The notes under the pieces: model-generated | What the model saw: only the letters and a program-made list of their open reading frames with translations | What the model was told of the DNA's origin: nothing | Databases searched by the model: none | Assembly (NCBI GenBank): GCA_910584475.1 | Contig: CAJUBD010000030.1 | Span: 1-22,471 of the forward strand | Length of the DNA: 22,471 nucleotides | Origin: an uncultured Treponema sp. | Lineage (GTDB): Bacteria > Spirochaetota > Spirochaetia > Treponematales > Treponemataceae | Reading direction: 5' to 3' | Program-made: the position numbers and the translations under genes | Shown: positions 1-6,842 of the stretch, one piece after another | Layout: the number at the start of each line of letters is the position of its first letter | Position numbering within the stretch: position 1 is the first letter of the stretch

Positions 1-20
1 AAACCACCTTATAAGCTTTC

Positions 21-254
21 CTAAAAAAGTCCAAGTTCACTTTGGGCAGGACAAAATTGTGTCACTAACATATTGAGATAAGAAAACAATGAACAGCATT
101 TTGTAATAAATATTGATAATAAAAATAAAAAGAAAATAATACATAACTCAATCCAGTTACCAAGAACACTACAAAAGAGATAATCACTTATTAGTGATGA
201 AATTAACAATGCAATTGAAATCAATTTTAATTCTATGTAATTTTTTTTATTCAT
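21..254 (-). CDS. Small two-helix membrane protein, candidate immunity protein
   Basis: Not recognised by family. The product is about 77 residues with two hydrophobic segments (around LKLISIALLISSLIS and LCIIFFLFLLSIFI), so it is probably an inner-membrane protein. It follows the membrane gene at 285-1205 by only about 30 bases on the same strand and closes the cassette that begins with the truncated spike carrier at 3383. In polymorphic effector loci this position usually holds an immunity protein; that role is inferred from position only. I chose the ATG at 254 because a GG-rich stretch lies about 9 bases upstream. An ATG at 266 and a TTG at 275 are also in frame, so the start is uncertain. 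Confidence 0.5.
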   Translation of the reverse strand: MNKKNYIELKLISIALLISSLISDYLFCSVLGNWIELCIIFFLFLLSIFITKCCSLFSYLNMLVTQFCPAQSELGLF

Positions 255-284
255 TTTCAATACCATTTTCCACAATCAAAATTG

Positions 285-1205
285 CTAATTGCTCCAATTA
301 TAATAATTATCGATATAAGATTCATACTCACTTTGATTGTATGGAAGTCCTAAGCCTTCATAAATACAATAGTCTTTTTCATCTGGTAAAACAGTATAAT
401 ATTTTTTATATATCTCTAAATCATTTTTAGATAAATAAAAGGTGCCTTTTGGAAAATAGACAGTAATTTTCGTTTGTTGGGTTTTTAGAGGTACTGATAT
501 TTCGTAAAAATCTGCATTTTTGAATCCATACAAATTGATAACAGAAAAACTATATTTTATATCATTACTAATGTTCAAAATATCAATCTCATTAAAAAAA
601 ATATCATCAAATTCCGGAAAGTTATCTTTTATCCAATCAGAATCATTTATTAACGAACATATTAATTTGTAATCTTCCTCAGAAAGCTTTTCCGGATTTC
701 TATTTAGCAATTTATGTGGATTCAGAACCTTATATTGTTTGGAATTTGAATAATCCCTTATATCTTCATTATCTTCCCTATACCCTTCAAATTCATAAAA
801 ATGAATAAAAAATAACGTTTTTATGAAAACGCAAGACTGAAGAATGGCAAAACACCACAATAAAAATTTTCTTCTGTCCATCATTTGATTTGCTAAAATA
901 AATTCTGATACGGAAATTGGGGTCATCAGCAAATACAAATATATTTTCCAGCCTATTCTGTAAGGGCTGTAGCGACATTTAATAAGCACATACCAAAAAA
1001 GAAGCAGCAGCAATTGAAAGAAAGATAAAACTATAAATTGCCTCTCCCTTTTTGCGAAGAAGGTTGCAAGAATGAAAATAAATGACAAAATCCCTAATCC
1101 TAGATTTATTCCATAGATGTATGTACTATCAATCGGAAGAAAAAGACTTGTCAAAACGGTTGCTAAAAGTGTTGAATTTATTCCAAATATAATTTTATTT
1201 TTCAT
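285..1205 (-). CDS. Multi-pass membrane protein with soluble tail, candidate immunity protein
   Basis: About 306 residues. The N-terminal third has roughly five hydrophobic segments, and the remaining 170 or so residues are hydrophilic, rich in Asp, Asn, Tyr and Glu. The start at 1205 (protein begins MKNKIIFG) is preceded by AAGGA at good spacing. A longer in-frame start at 1244 would overlap the upstream gene and has no better ribosome site. It lies directly downstream of the probable clan CD effector gene (1216-2385), the classical place for a cognate immunity gene. A membrane immunity protein would fit a toxin acting on the envelope or delivered to the periplasm, but this is inference. No family was recognised. 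Confidence 0.6.
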   Translation of the reverse strand: MKNKIIFGINSTLLATVLTSLFLPIDSTYIYGINLGLGILSFIFILATFFAKRERQFIVLSFFQLLLLLFWYVLIKCRYSPYRIGWKIYLYLLMTPISVSEFILANQMMDRRKFLLWCFAILQSCVFIKTLFFIHFYEFEGYREDNEDIRDYSNSKQYKVLNPHKLLNRNPEKLSEEDYKLICSLINDSDWIKDNFPEFDDIFFNEIDILNISNDIKYSFSVINLYGFKNADFYEISVPLKTQQTKITVYFPKGTFYLSKNDLEIYKKYYTVLPDEKDYCIYEGLGLPYNQSEYESYIDNYYNWSN

Positions 1206-1215
1206 ATACTTATCC

Positions 1216-2385
1216 TTATTTTCTTGTATATGAACACATTTCACTTGTTAATCCTTTAGGTGTAGAATCAGCTTTAACAGGATTAAATGCACCTTTTGGA
1301 TAAAAAATCGCACCATCAACTAAATATTTTTTTGAAGTCCATATTTCGCTCAATAATTCATAATCTTGTATTTCCATTGAGTTATCCGAGTTTTCAATTG
1401 CTGTTCGATATTCTCTTTTTACAAGAGTATCTTCATAGGAAGTTCTTTTTTGATATGCATAAACTTTAGCTCCTGTTACATTTGCAATAATCTGTGCAAT
1501 ACTATTGCAAATATTAGGATTGCTTCCTTTTTTTGTAAAATCTTCACTATTATTGCCAATACCTGTTCTACATGAATAACAATATATTTCAGAATTTTCT
1601 GAAAAAGCAGACTCTTTTAGTTTTTCTATTTCTTCCCTATTAAAGGCTTTTTGATATGGTGGAACATCATCCATCCATAAGTAAATACCGTCCGGCAAAC
1701 CATGTGAATAAATAGATAAATGTGAAATTTTTACATATTCTCTTTTCTTTATTTCAGTATTTTTTTTTACATCCGAAAAATTTATATAATTGATTATTGA
1801 ATCAATATCATTGTCTCCAATTTCAATAATGTCATTAACACAATCAGCCATTTCCTCTTTATCATAAAAAGCAGCTTTTATTTTTCTTATTTGGTTAAGA
1901 CTATATCCTCCAGTACATAATAAAATAGTCCACTTTTTATATTTATTAAGCCTTACTTCACGTATTGCTTGATGCACAAACATCATTTTGTTATATTGGC
2001 TTACATCTTTCCCAAGAATTCCTCCGCTAATTACCTGTGATGTAATAAAGTTTCCTCCACGATGCTGTTGAGTTCCGATAATTATTATTTCTTCTTCTTT
2101 TTCTTCGAATAATTCATAGTATTGTTGGCTTTCTTTATTTATATTTAATTCAATACAAATAATTTTGATTAAATCGTTTTTGGTAGCTGGAATTTTAATA
2201 TTTGATTTTGGAGGAATAAAATCATTTTTTATTACCGCTTTATTATTCTCAGACAACCATTGTACTAATGCATATTGATTTCTCCCATTATTTACTAATT
2301 TATGATTTTTTAACATCGTTGAAGAATAATGCCACAAACCAGTTCTCTGATTAACATCAATATTTTCAGTTTCTATTTCTTTCAT
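1216..2385 (-). CDS. Probable clan CD (caspase/DUF4347-like) cysteine peptidase effector
   Basis: 389 residues, no signal peptide or membrane segment. The central region has the clan CD layout: a hydrophobic strand ending in His-Gly (HLSIYSHG, His228-Gly229), then about 40 residues later a hydrophobic strand ending in Cys (EIYCYSCRTG, Cys272), then a helix and V-T-G-A-K-V-Y-A near residues 303-310. That last stretch resembles the LA-x-x-TGA-x-V part of DUF4347/C80-like domains. The ATG at 2385 lies two bases beyond the carrier stop, with GAGG seven bases upstream, so the pair is probably translationally coupled. Context suggests a spike-delivered effector: the preceding protein ends in a TTR-like adaptor domain and the following gene is a membrane protein. 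The N-terminal 200 residues are unrecognised. Protease activity is inferred from motifs only. Confidence 0.6.
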   Translation of the reverse strand: MKEIETENIDVNQRTGLWHYSSTMLKNHKLVNNGRNQYALVQWLSENNKAVIKNDFIPPKSNIKIPATKNDLIKIICIELNINKESQQYYELFEEKEEEIIIIGTQQHRGGNFITSQVISGGILGKDVSQYNKMMFVHQAIREVRLNKYKKWTILLCTGGYSLNQIRKIKAAFYDKEEMADCVNDIIEIGDNDIDSIINYINFSDVKKNTEIKKREYVKISHLSIYSHGLPDGIYLWMDDVPPYQKAFNREEIEKLKESAFSENSEIYCYSCRTGIGNNSEDFTKKGSNPNICNSIAQIIANVTGAKVYAYQKRTSYEDTLVKREYRTAIENSDNSMEIQDYELLSEIWTSKKYLVDGAIFYPKGAFNPVKADSTPKGLTSEMCSYTRK

Positions 2386-2387
2386 TA

Positions 2388-3383
2388 TTATTCCTCAAAA
2401 TCTATAAAGAATTTTCCTATTTTTAGTTCATCTTGTACTACATAACCAGACTCATCAGTAGTACCTTTTATTTCATCTCCATTTAGAAGATAAATTATAT
2501 ATTTCTTGTTTGAAAGTGGCTTACCTGTTTTCTTGTCCTTAAATTGTATCCTAATCCATCCCATAACATCCAGCTGCCCGCTTTCCTCGCTCTCCGTACC
2601 GCCGCATTCCACAATAAATGCATACTCCGGAAGCGTGTAGCCTTTCTCCGCCTTTTCCTGTCCGCTGTTTGTGTCGTCATCGTCCTCTGTGTAGACGACT
2701 TTCCACTTGCATTCTATTCTACCACCGTTTACCGTTGTCGTCAAAGTCGCCACATCATCGTCCTGTCCGTCTGCGTCTTTCTCTATAACCTTGATTTTCG
2801 CGCTTGCTCCGTCGCCAATGTCCTGCACATCGGCGCACAAATAAACTTCATCTCCTACAAGTGCCTTTGCTGTCGTCTGTCCGTCTGCGTTTTCCCAGTG
2901 CGGATTTGTAATTGCTGGATTCTTTTCTTCTTCCTGCAAGTCCTCTTCCGCCACACTGGAACTTCCGGCAGCTGTGTCTCCGCCGCTTGCGCCCGCGCTG
3001 TTGTGCTGCTTCTCCCGCTCATCGTCGATTGCACTCGCCCGTTCCGGCTCGCCGGGCAGCATGTTCCGCCGCAAAAATACTTCCGTAGTAAAACCCTCCG
3101 CACTGAACTCGTGCTCCACGCGCTCCGCCACGTACTCGCCGCTGAACCGCTCACCCACGTACTTCAGCGTCACCCGCATCCCGGGCCGTATCCGATGGTC
3201 GCCCTCGCATTTCACCTCCGCACGCTGCCACTCCATCGACGCGTTCTGCAGCTCCCCCAGCGCCCTGTTCCTCGCGTCCTCCGCGTCCGAAACCCCATGG
3301 CTGTCCACTACGCTCTCCCACAGCCCAGGCAGCACCCGCGCCTCTTCCGCCCAGCTTTTCCCGCCGCCCGCCTTCACTGCCAC
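2388..3383 (-). CDS. 5'-truncated VgrG / phage late-control-D-like spike carrier with Ig-like and TTR-like tail
   Basis: The 331-codon frame lacks the N-terminal part of a spike protein. Residues 1-110 match the end of a gpD/VgrG-like hub domain (RIRPGMRVTLKY, FSGEYVAERVEHEF, GFTTEVFLRRN). Residues 120-155 are an acidic linker. Residues about 165-265 look like an Ig-like module with an Asp-rich loop. Residues 268-331 (DVMGWI, KDKKTGKPLSNKKY, GTTDESG) are a TTR/carboxypeptidase-regulatory-like domain of the kind that precedes T6SS-type effectors. The frame opens at a GTG fused directly onto the end of an immunity gene, with no convincing ribosome site. It may be an orphan module that recombines with a full-length spike gene elsewhere. 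GC content is visibly higher than in its neighbours. The family call is good; present expression is doubtful. Confidence 0.65.
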   Translation of the reverse strand: MAVKAGGGKSWAEEARVLPGLWESVVDSHGVSDAEDARNRALGELQNASMEWQRAEVKCEGDHRIRPGMRVTLKYVGERFSGEYVAERVEHEFSAEGFTTEVFLRRNMLPGEPERASAIDDEREKQHNSAGASGGDTAAGSSSVAEEDLQEEEKNPAITNPHWENADGQTTAKALVGDEVYLCADVQDIGDGASAKIKVIEKDADGQDDDVATLTTTVNGGRIECKWKVVYTEDDDDTNSGQEKAEKGYTLPEYAFIVECGGTESEESGQLDVMGWIRIQFKDKKTGKPLSNKKYIIYLLNGDEIKGTTDESGYVVQDELKIGKFFIDFEE

Positions 3384-3654
3384 CTAATGCATCTCGTATA
3401 GTGAAAACAGTAAGGACAATGCAAAACAGTATGCCAATAACAGTAGCTGCAAAAAAGCCTAAAAAACGAACTAGACCAGTGCCAGAATCCTCTCCGTTTT
3501 GATAGTTGTCATATTCATCTTTCATCACTGGAAACGCAAGGATTTCTCCAATTGTCACCAAGTACATTCCTATCAGCAAACTGTCGAATTTCAAGGAAAC
3601 AAAGCAACCTGCGCCCAAAAACAAAACACCGATTATAAACAGCAGCGTTTTCAC
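3151..3654 (-). CDS. Second copy of small membrane immunity-like protein, fused out of frame into the carrier
   Basis: The first about 90 residues (MKTLLFIIG to IRDALGG) form a small membrane protein with about three hydrophobic segments. It is clearly paralogous to the product at 3788-4090: both share the I-LAFP-x-x-x-(D/E)-(E/D)-Y order and end in a LGG motif. In the paralogue the stop follows LGG directly. Here the native stop has been replaced by the truncated spike carrier, which is read in the wrong frame for about 75 Gly/Arg/Ala-rich residues until a stop at 3151. The native gene therefore effectively ends near 3385. The GTG at 3654 is the likely start, with AGGA about 10 bases upstream. 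An upstream extension equivalent to that of the paralogue is out of frame because of an extra A in a run of nine. Confidence 0.5.
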   Translation of the reverse strand: MKTLLFIIGVLFLGAGCFVSLKFDSLLIGMYLVTIGEILAFPVMKDEYDNYQNGEDSGTGLVRFLGFFAATVIGILFCIVLTVFTIRDALGGSEGGRREKLGGRGAGAAWAVGERSGQPWGFGRGGREEQGAGGAAERVDGVAACGGEMRGRPSDTARDAGDAEVRG

Positions 3655-3787
3655 GTTTATCTTTTTCCTGTTTTTTTTTACTCTTCTTTTTCTTCCGCGC
3701 CATCTTCCGCTCCCTTTTCATCAATTTACGCAACGTCTCTTTTTCTTTTATCGCTCTCCGATGACCCAAGGCATAGTACCTCTTGTT
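3655..3787 (-). pseudogene. Duplicated effector-tail and immunity-leader remnant
   Basis: This stretch repeats part of the effector/immunity junction found at about 4045-4277. Directly after the TAG of the first immunity gene it encodes NKRYYALGHRRAIKEKETLR, almost identical to the effector segment beginning NKRYYALGHRGAIKEKEALR. It then jumps straight to the region matching the immunity leader (KRERKMARKKKKSKK). The intervening effector C-terminus is missing. The jump falls at a short GATGA sequence present at both deletion boundaries in the intact copy, which suggests microhomology-mediated deletion. The A-run is nine long here against eight in the other copy. It is a relic of a tandem duplication and probably not a gene. 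Confidence 0.7.
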
Positions 3788-4090
3788 CTAGCCGCCCAAC
3801 CACTCCTTTATTTTATATGCGAAAAACGCAATCCATCCAATTATGCAAATAATTACAAAAGCGCAATATGCGTAAAAGCTTACAAGGTCAAGATTTTCAT
3901 ATTCTTCATAATCTTCCGTCAGATAAGGAAATGCAAGAAATATACCTATGCTCAGACAGACGCATGACAAAGAAACATTCTTTCTATATATAAAAGTTAA
4001 CGGAATAGATACGAGACCTATTAAAAACAGTAGAAATTTTACGTTTATCTTTTTCTTGTTTTTTTTACTCTTCTTTTTTTTCTGCGTCAT
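3788..4090 (-). CDS. Small membrane protein, candidate immunity protein (first copy)
   Basis: About 100 residues: a Lys-rich N-terminus (MTQKKKKSKKNKKK), then about three hydrophobic segments, ending in EWLGG. I prefer the ATG at 4090 because GGGAG sits about eight bases upstream; the ATG at 4108 is also in frame. The gene overlaps the 3' end of the effector at 4065-4877 by about 25 bases, so the two are probably coupled, as expected for an effector/immunity pair. A diverged second copy follows at 3385-3654. The immunity role is inferred from position, size and membrane nature; no family was recognised. Confidence 0.55.
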   Translation of the reverse strand: MTQKKKKSKKNKKKINVKFLLFLIGLVSIPLTFIYRKNVSLSCVCLSIGIFLAFPYLTEDYEEYENLDLVSFYAYCAFVIICIIGWIAFFAYKIKEWLGG

Positions 4091-4877
4091 CTTCCTCTCC
4101 CTTTTCATCTAAATACTTGTATAAATTGTTTAGAGATTTATCAATCATTTCCTCGAAAATCGCAGGGGCTATTTCCGTTCCGAAATATCCACTCGCACAG
4201 TCCTTTATCATCAACTTACGCAACGCCTCTTTTTCTTTTATCGCTCCCCGATGACCCAAAGCGTAGTATCGTTTGTTTTTTCCGAGTATTATGACAATTT
4301 TTTTGCCTATAATTGTTCGCAATCCTTTTACACCTTTTCTTACCCCTATTACAGAAAAAATAATAAGTCCATTTCTTCTAGCCTGTTTGAAAAGTTCGCT
4401 TCCTTTTTCCGTGTCGCCAGAAGAGTTCGCCTTGCATCCTTGTAAAACATCATCAATGATTAGAGCGACATCCGCCGCCGTGCTGACTCCGCCGAACAAG
4501 CTCGCACCCTCTGGACAACCGACCGCAAGAAAAAGCAGGGACGCATTTCCAGACTTCTCGCTGACTTCCTCCAGAATCTTTCGAGACGCTTCATGATAGA
4601 CATACTTCACGATATTTTCCGCCGCTTTGTCCCCAGAGGAAGCATCTTCCATAAGTCTCCCAAGCTTAACAAAAGGTTCTTTTTCAAAAATAAGATTGAG
4701 AAAATCTTTCACAAAAATTCCCTGATTGAAATTATATTTGACATTTGTAAAATGCGCTCCGCTGTCATCCTCTGTTTCCACACTGGAATCTGTCGGATGA
4801 AGATAAATTCCGCTATAAAAATCCAGTTCAACAACTCCTTCTTTGCAAAGTTCCAATTTCTTTATACTGCTGAACAT
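4065..4877 (-). CDS. Candidate effector of unknown activity
   Basis: About 270 residues, not recognised. The N-terminal about 60 residues look beta-rich and begin right behind the TTR-like adaptor of the preceding frame. Two moderately hydrophobic stretches follow (about residues 112-148 and 172-200), which could be buried helices or a membrane-inserting region. The C-terminus is highly charged (GEEDDAEKKEE). The ATG at 4877 has GGAG six bases upstream; a GTG at 4883 would overlap the preceding stop. The gene order adaptor, this gene, small membrane protein matches the effector slot of polymorphic spike-associated cassettes. Part of its C-terminal coding region is duplicated at 3717-3787, showing local recombination. 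A pore-forming activity is possible but cannot be shown from the sequence. Confidence 0.5.
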   Translation of the reverse strand: MFSSIKKLELCKEGVVELDFYSGIYLHPTDSSVETEDDSGAHFTNVKYNFNQGIFVKDFLNLIFEKEPFVKLGRLMEDASSGDKAAENIVKYVYHEASRKILEEVSEKSGNASLLFLAVGCPEGASLFGGVSTAADVALIIDDVLQGCKANSSGDTEKGSELFKQARRNGLIIFSVIGVRKGVKGLRTIIGKKIVIILGKNKRYYALGHRGAIKEKEALRKLMIKDCASGYFGTEIAPAIFEEMIDKSLNNLYKYLDEKGEEDDAEKKEE

Positions 4878-4879
4878 AA

Positions 4880-5902
4880 TCACTCTCCTATTCTTATCTC
4901 ATACTTCCCAAATGGAATGTCTTTCAAATACAGCCAACCTTCGGAATCCGTCTTTCCACAAAGTGTTTCTCCATCTGCTTTTATAATAAAAACTTTGCTA
5001 TTAACAATCGGCATTCTGTCCTTTTTGTTCATAAGCAGTTTTTTTATCCACCCCATCACATCCAGCTGCCCGCTTTCCTCGCTCGTCGCGCCGTCGCATT
5101 CCACCGTGAACGCGTACTCCGGCAGCGTGTAGCCTTTCTCCGCCTTCTCCTGCTCGCTGTCTGCGTCGTCATCGTCCTCCGTGTAAATGACTTTCCATTT
5201 GCATTCTATTTTACCACCGCTTACTGTTGCCGTCAAAGTCGCCACATCGTCGTCATTGCCATCTGCATCCTTTTCGATGACTTTTATTTTCGCGCTCGCG
5301 CCATCAGCGATGTCCTGCGCTTCCGCTCATAGCGTTACTTCGTCTCCCACAAGGGCTTTCGTAATAGGCTCGCCGTCCGCGTTTTTCCACTGCGGATTCA
5401 TAATTGACGGATTCTTTTCCTCTTCCTGTTCCTCTGCGCCCTCTTGCGAGGAGTCTTTTGCCTCGAAGAAAGTACCATTACCAAATGATTTTTTTCGGAC
5501 ACTCCTTAATTCTTCGACATATTCCTTAAATTCACCACGTCCATCGGTTCCACATTCTCTTGTCATGTAAGACTCAAGAATTTTTATTCGTTCAGTATTT
5601 AAAACCAAAATTTCTTCGCCCATCTCAAAAGCGATGCCCGATCCCCAAAGCATTTCTACCGTATCGATTACATCTGGAAAAAGCGTTTCCAAATGCACCT
5701 TTTTGTATACCTCCCAAAGCCTTTGTTCCTCATTGAAACTGGTCAGCACGCTTGTTCCCTCAAGGTTTTTCTCGATAAGCGAAACAAGATCGACTATTCG
5801 CTCTTCGGAAGATTTTACGGTATATTTTTGCTCATTCGAAAAAGCAGTCCATCCGAACAATACCAACAAAAGCAAAATTTCAATCATATGGATTTTCTTC
5901 AT
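4880..5902 (-). pseudogene. Exported immunity-like protein fused to spike-carrier tail, interrupted by in-frame TGA
   Basis: Three parts lie in one frame. First, an exported protein starting at the ATG 5902 (AGGGAA just upstream) with a signal-peptide-like N-terminus (MKKIHMIEILLLLVLFGWTA) and about 130 further residues. It overlaps the lysozyme stop by about 23 bases, so it is probably that lysozyme's immunity protein. Second, near 5455 it changes in frame into the acidic linker of the spike carrier (QEEEKNPSIMNPQW). Third, after VGDEVTL a TGA at 5327-5329 interrupts the Ig-like module. The same frame continues to 4880 through the Ig-like module and a TTR-like end. The other carrier copy has Cys (Cys183) at the TGA position. 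The simplest reading is a nonsense mutation in a recombinant fusion. The short product ending at 5327 could still be made and act as immunity protein. Confidence 0.65.
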
Positions 5903-6593
5903 ATGTTCCCTCACTATATAACTTCCATTCTGCCGCACGTCGTTTACCTAAACCCGAATCAGTACTATTTCCATCCATCCAAATTGTTTTTAACTCATTT
6001 TGTGTTTTATCATTACGAATTGCGTCCATCACTTTTTTAGCAGTTTTAGGCGAGTTATAAGTGAGACTTATTATTGCATCAGCTTCTGTTTCTGATAATA
6101 ACAACTTGTCAACAGTTTGTACGCCATTTGGATAAGTATAAGTTGCCCTATTGTTTAGTATTGATTCAAAGTCTGCCAATTTATTTTCAAAATCTGAAGT
6201 TGCCTGTTCTTCAGTTTGAGGGGGATTCGCAGCAATTATTTCATCTGTCAGTGGACTTTTACAAATCAAAATTCCATAACCCTTTGTTGCAAAGTTGTTT
6301 GAATCATTATAAGGAACTAACAAACCTTCTTCATTTTTTACACAACCTTCCAGTTTCTTCAATAAAGTTTTTCCATTTTCACTCATGGCATAGCTGGTCT
6401 TTTCCTCATCCATGTTTTCCCCCATTTGAAACGAAGACATGTCTTCATCTGTTGAAAAATTTCGACTTTCCATGCTCCGCAATTGGCTTCTCATATCCTT
6501 TTCGCTCTCGTCGTCAATTGCGCTCGTTCTCTTCACCTCGCCGGGAAGCATGTTCGTTGCACGCAAAGCGTGCTTACCGAGTTTTGCAAGCAA
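5880..6593 (-). CDS. GH24-family lysozyme (muramidase) effector with carrier-derived N-terminus
   Basis: Residues about 70-232 match the phage-type GH24 lysozyme fold, which cleaves peptidoglycan. Visible motifs are KKLEG (Glu82, expected catalytic acid), PYNDSNNFATKGYG (Asp97 and Thr103, matching the D-x5-T spacing of T4-type enzymes), DAIISLTYN and GLGKRRAAEWKLYSEG. The Glu-Asp spacing is about six residues longer than in T4 lysozyme. Residues about 15-60 (NMLPGE ... SAIDDESEKD) are spike-carrier linker. The first 14 residues come from an inserted hairpin repeat, so the TTG at 6593 is unlikely to be native. A strong ribosome site (GGGGGAAAAC) precedes the ATG at 6413, which would give a 177-residue free lysozyme. 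No signal peptide is present, consistent with delivery by another route. The next gene encodes an exported protein, its probable immunity partner. Confidence 0.75.
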   Translation of the reverse strand: MLAKLGKHALRATNMLPGEVKRTSAIDDESEKDMRSQLRSMESRNFSTDEDMSSFQMGENMDEEKTSYAMSENGKTLLKKLEGCVKNEEGLLVPYNDSNNFATKGYGILICKSPLTDEIIAANPPQTEEQATSDFENKLADFESILNNRATYTYPNGVQTVDKLLLSETEADAIISLTYNSPKTAKKVMDAIRNDKTQNELKTIWMDGNSTDSGLGKRRAAEWKLYSEGTYEENPYD

Positions 6594-6599
6594 AACTCG
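6559..6599. repeat. Double-hairpin palindromic element, copy A
   Basis: Two adjacent perfect hairpins: GCACGC-AAA-GCGTGC (6559-6573), then CGAGTTTTGC-AA-GCAAAACTCG (6578-6599). The element sits inside spike-carrier coding sequence, between the part encoding GFTT-x-V and the part encoding NMLPGE. On the minus strand it reads through as LAKLGKHALRAT. Confidence 0.8.
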
Positions 6600-6840
6600 C
6601 AGATGAAGTTCCCTCCCCTATTTGAACATTATTTTCATATCCAGCATTCGTACCCAAATACCGTGATGAATCCGTTTATGTCAAACTCATGGTTCACCCG
6701 CTCAATCACATATTCCCGTCGCACGCAAGCGTGCTCACCGAGTTTTGCAGGTAAAACTCGTGACTGAACCGCTCCTCCTCATATTTGAGCGTCATCGTGA
6801 TGAACCGTCATATCAGCCTTAGGCACGATGTCGTCCTTTG
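6600..6840 (-). pseudogene. Remnant of spike (gpD/VgrG-like) carrier interrupted by hairpin repeats
   Basis: On the minus strand broken frames match the hub region of the carrier at 2388-3383. MTLKYEEERFS corresponds to VTLKYVGERFS, and EYVIERVNHEFDINGFITVF corresponds to the EYVAERVEHEF...GFTTEVF region. The two matching pieces are in different frames and are separated by copy B of the double-hairpin element; copy A separates the second from the downstream NMLPGE linker. The piece begins immediately after the stop of the membrane gene at 6843. It shows that a third carrier copy, diverged from the other two, once linked to the lysozyme cassette. It is not a functional gene in this state. Confidence 0.7.
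6721..6760. repeat. Double-hairpin palindromic element, copy B
   Basis: Same layout as copy A: GCACGC-AA-GCGTGC (6721-6734), then CGAGTTTTGC-AG-GTAAAACTCG (6739-6760, with one G-U pair). It interrupts the carrier remnant between the codons for RFS and for EYV and shifts the frame. Confidence 0.8.
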
Positions 6841-6842
6841 CC

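Noticed and set aside
2544..3401. Long plus-strand open frame opposite the spike carrier
   Set aside because: It is an antisense shadow of the GC-rich carrier coding region, with Cys/Arg/His-rich composition and no ribosome site or family similarity.
5270..5329. SECIS element after the TGA
   Set aside because: Only a four-base-pair AGCG/CGCT hairpin is visible, too weak to claim.
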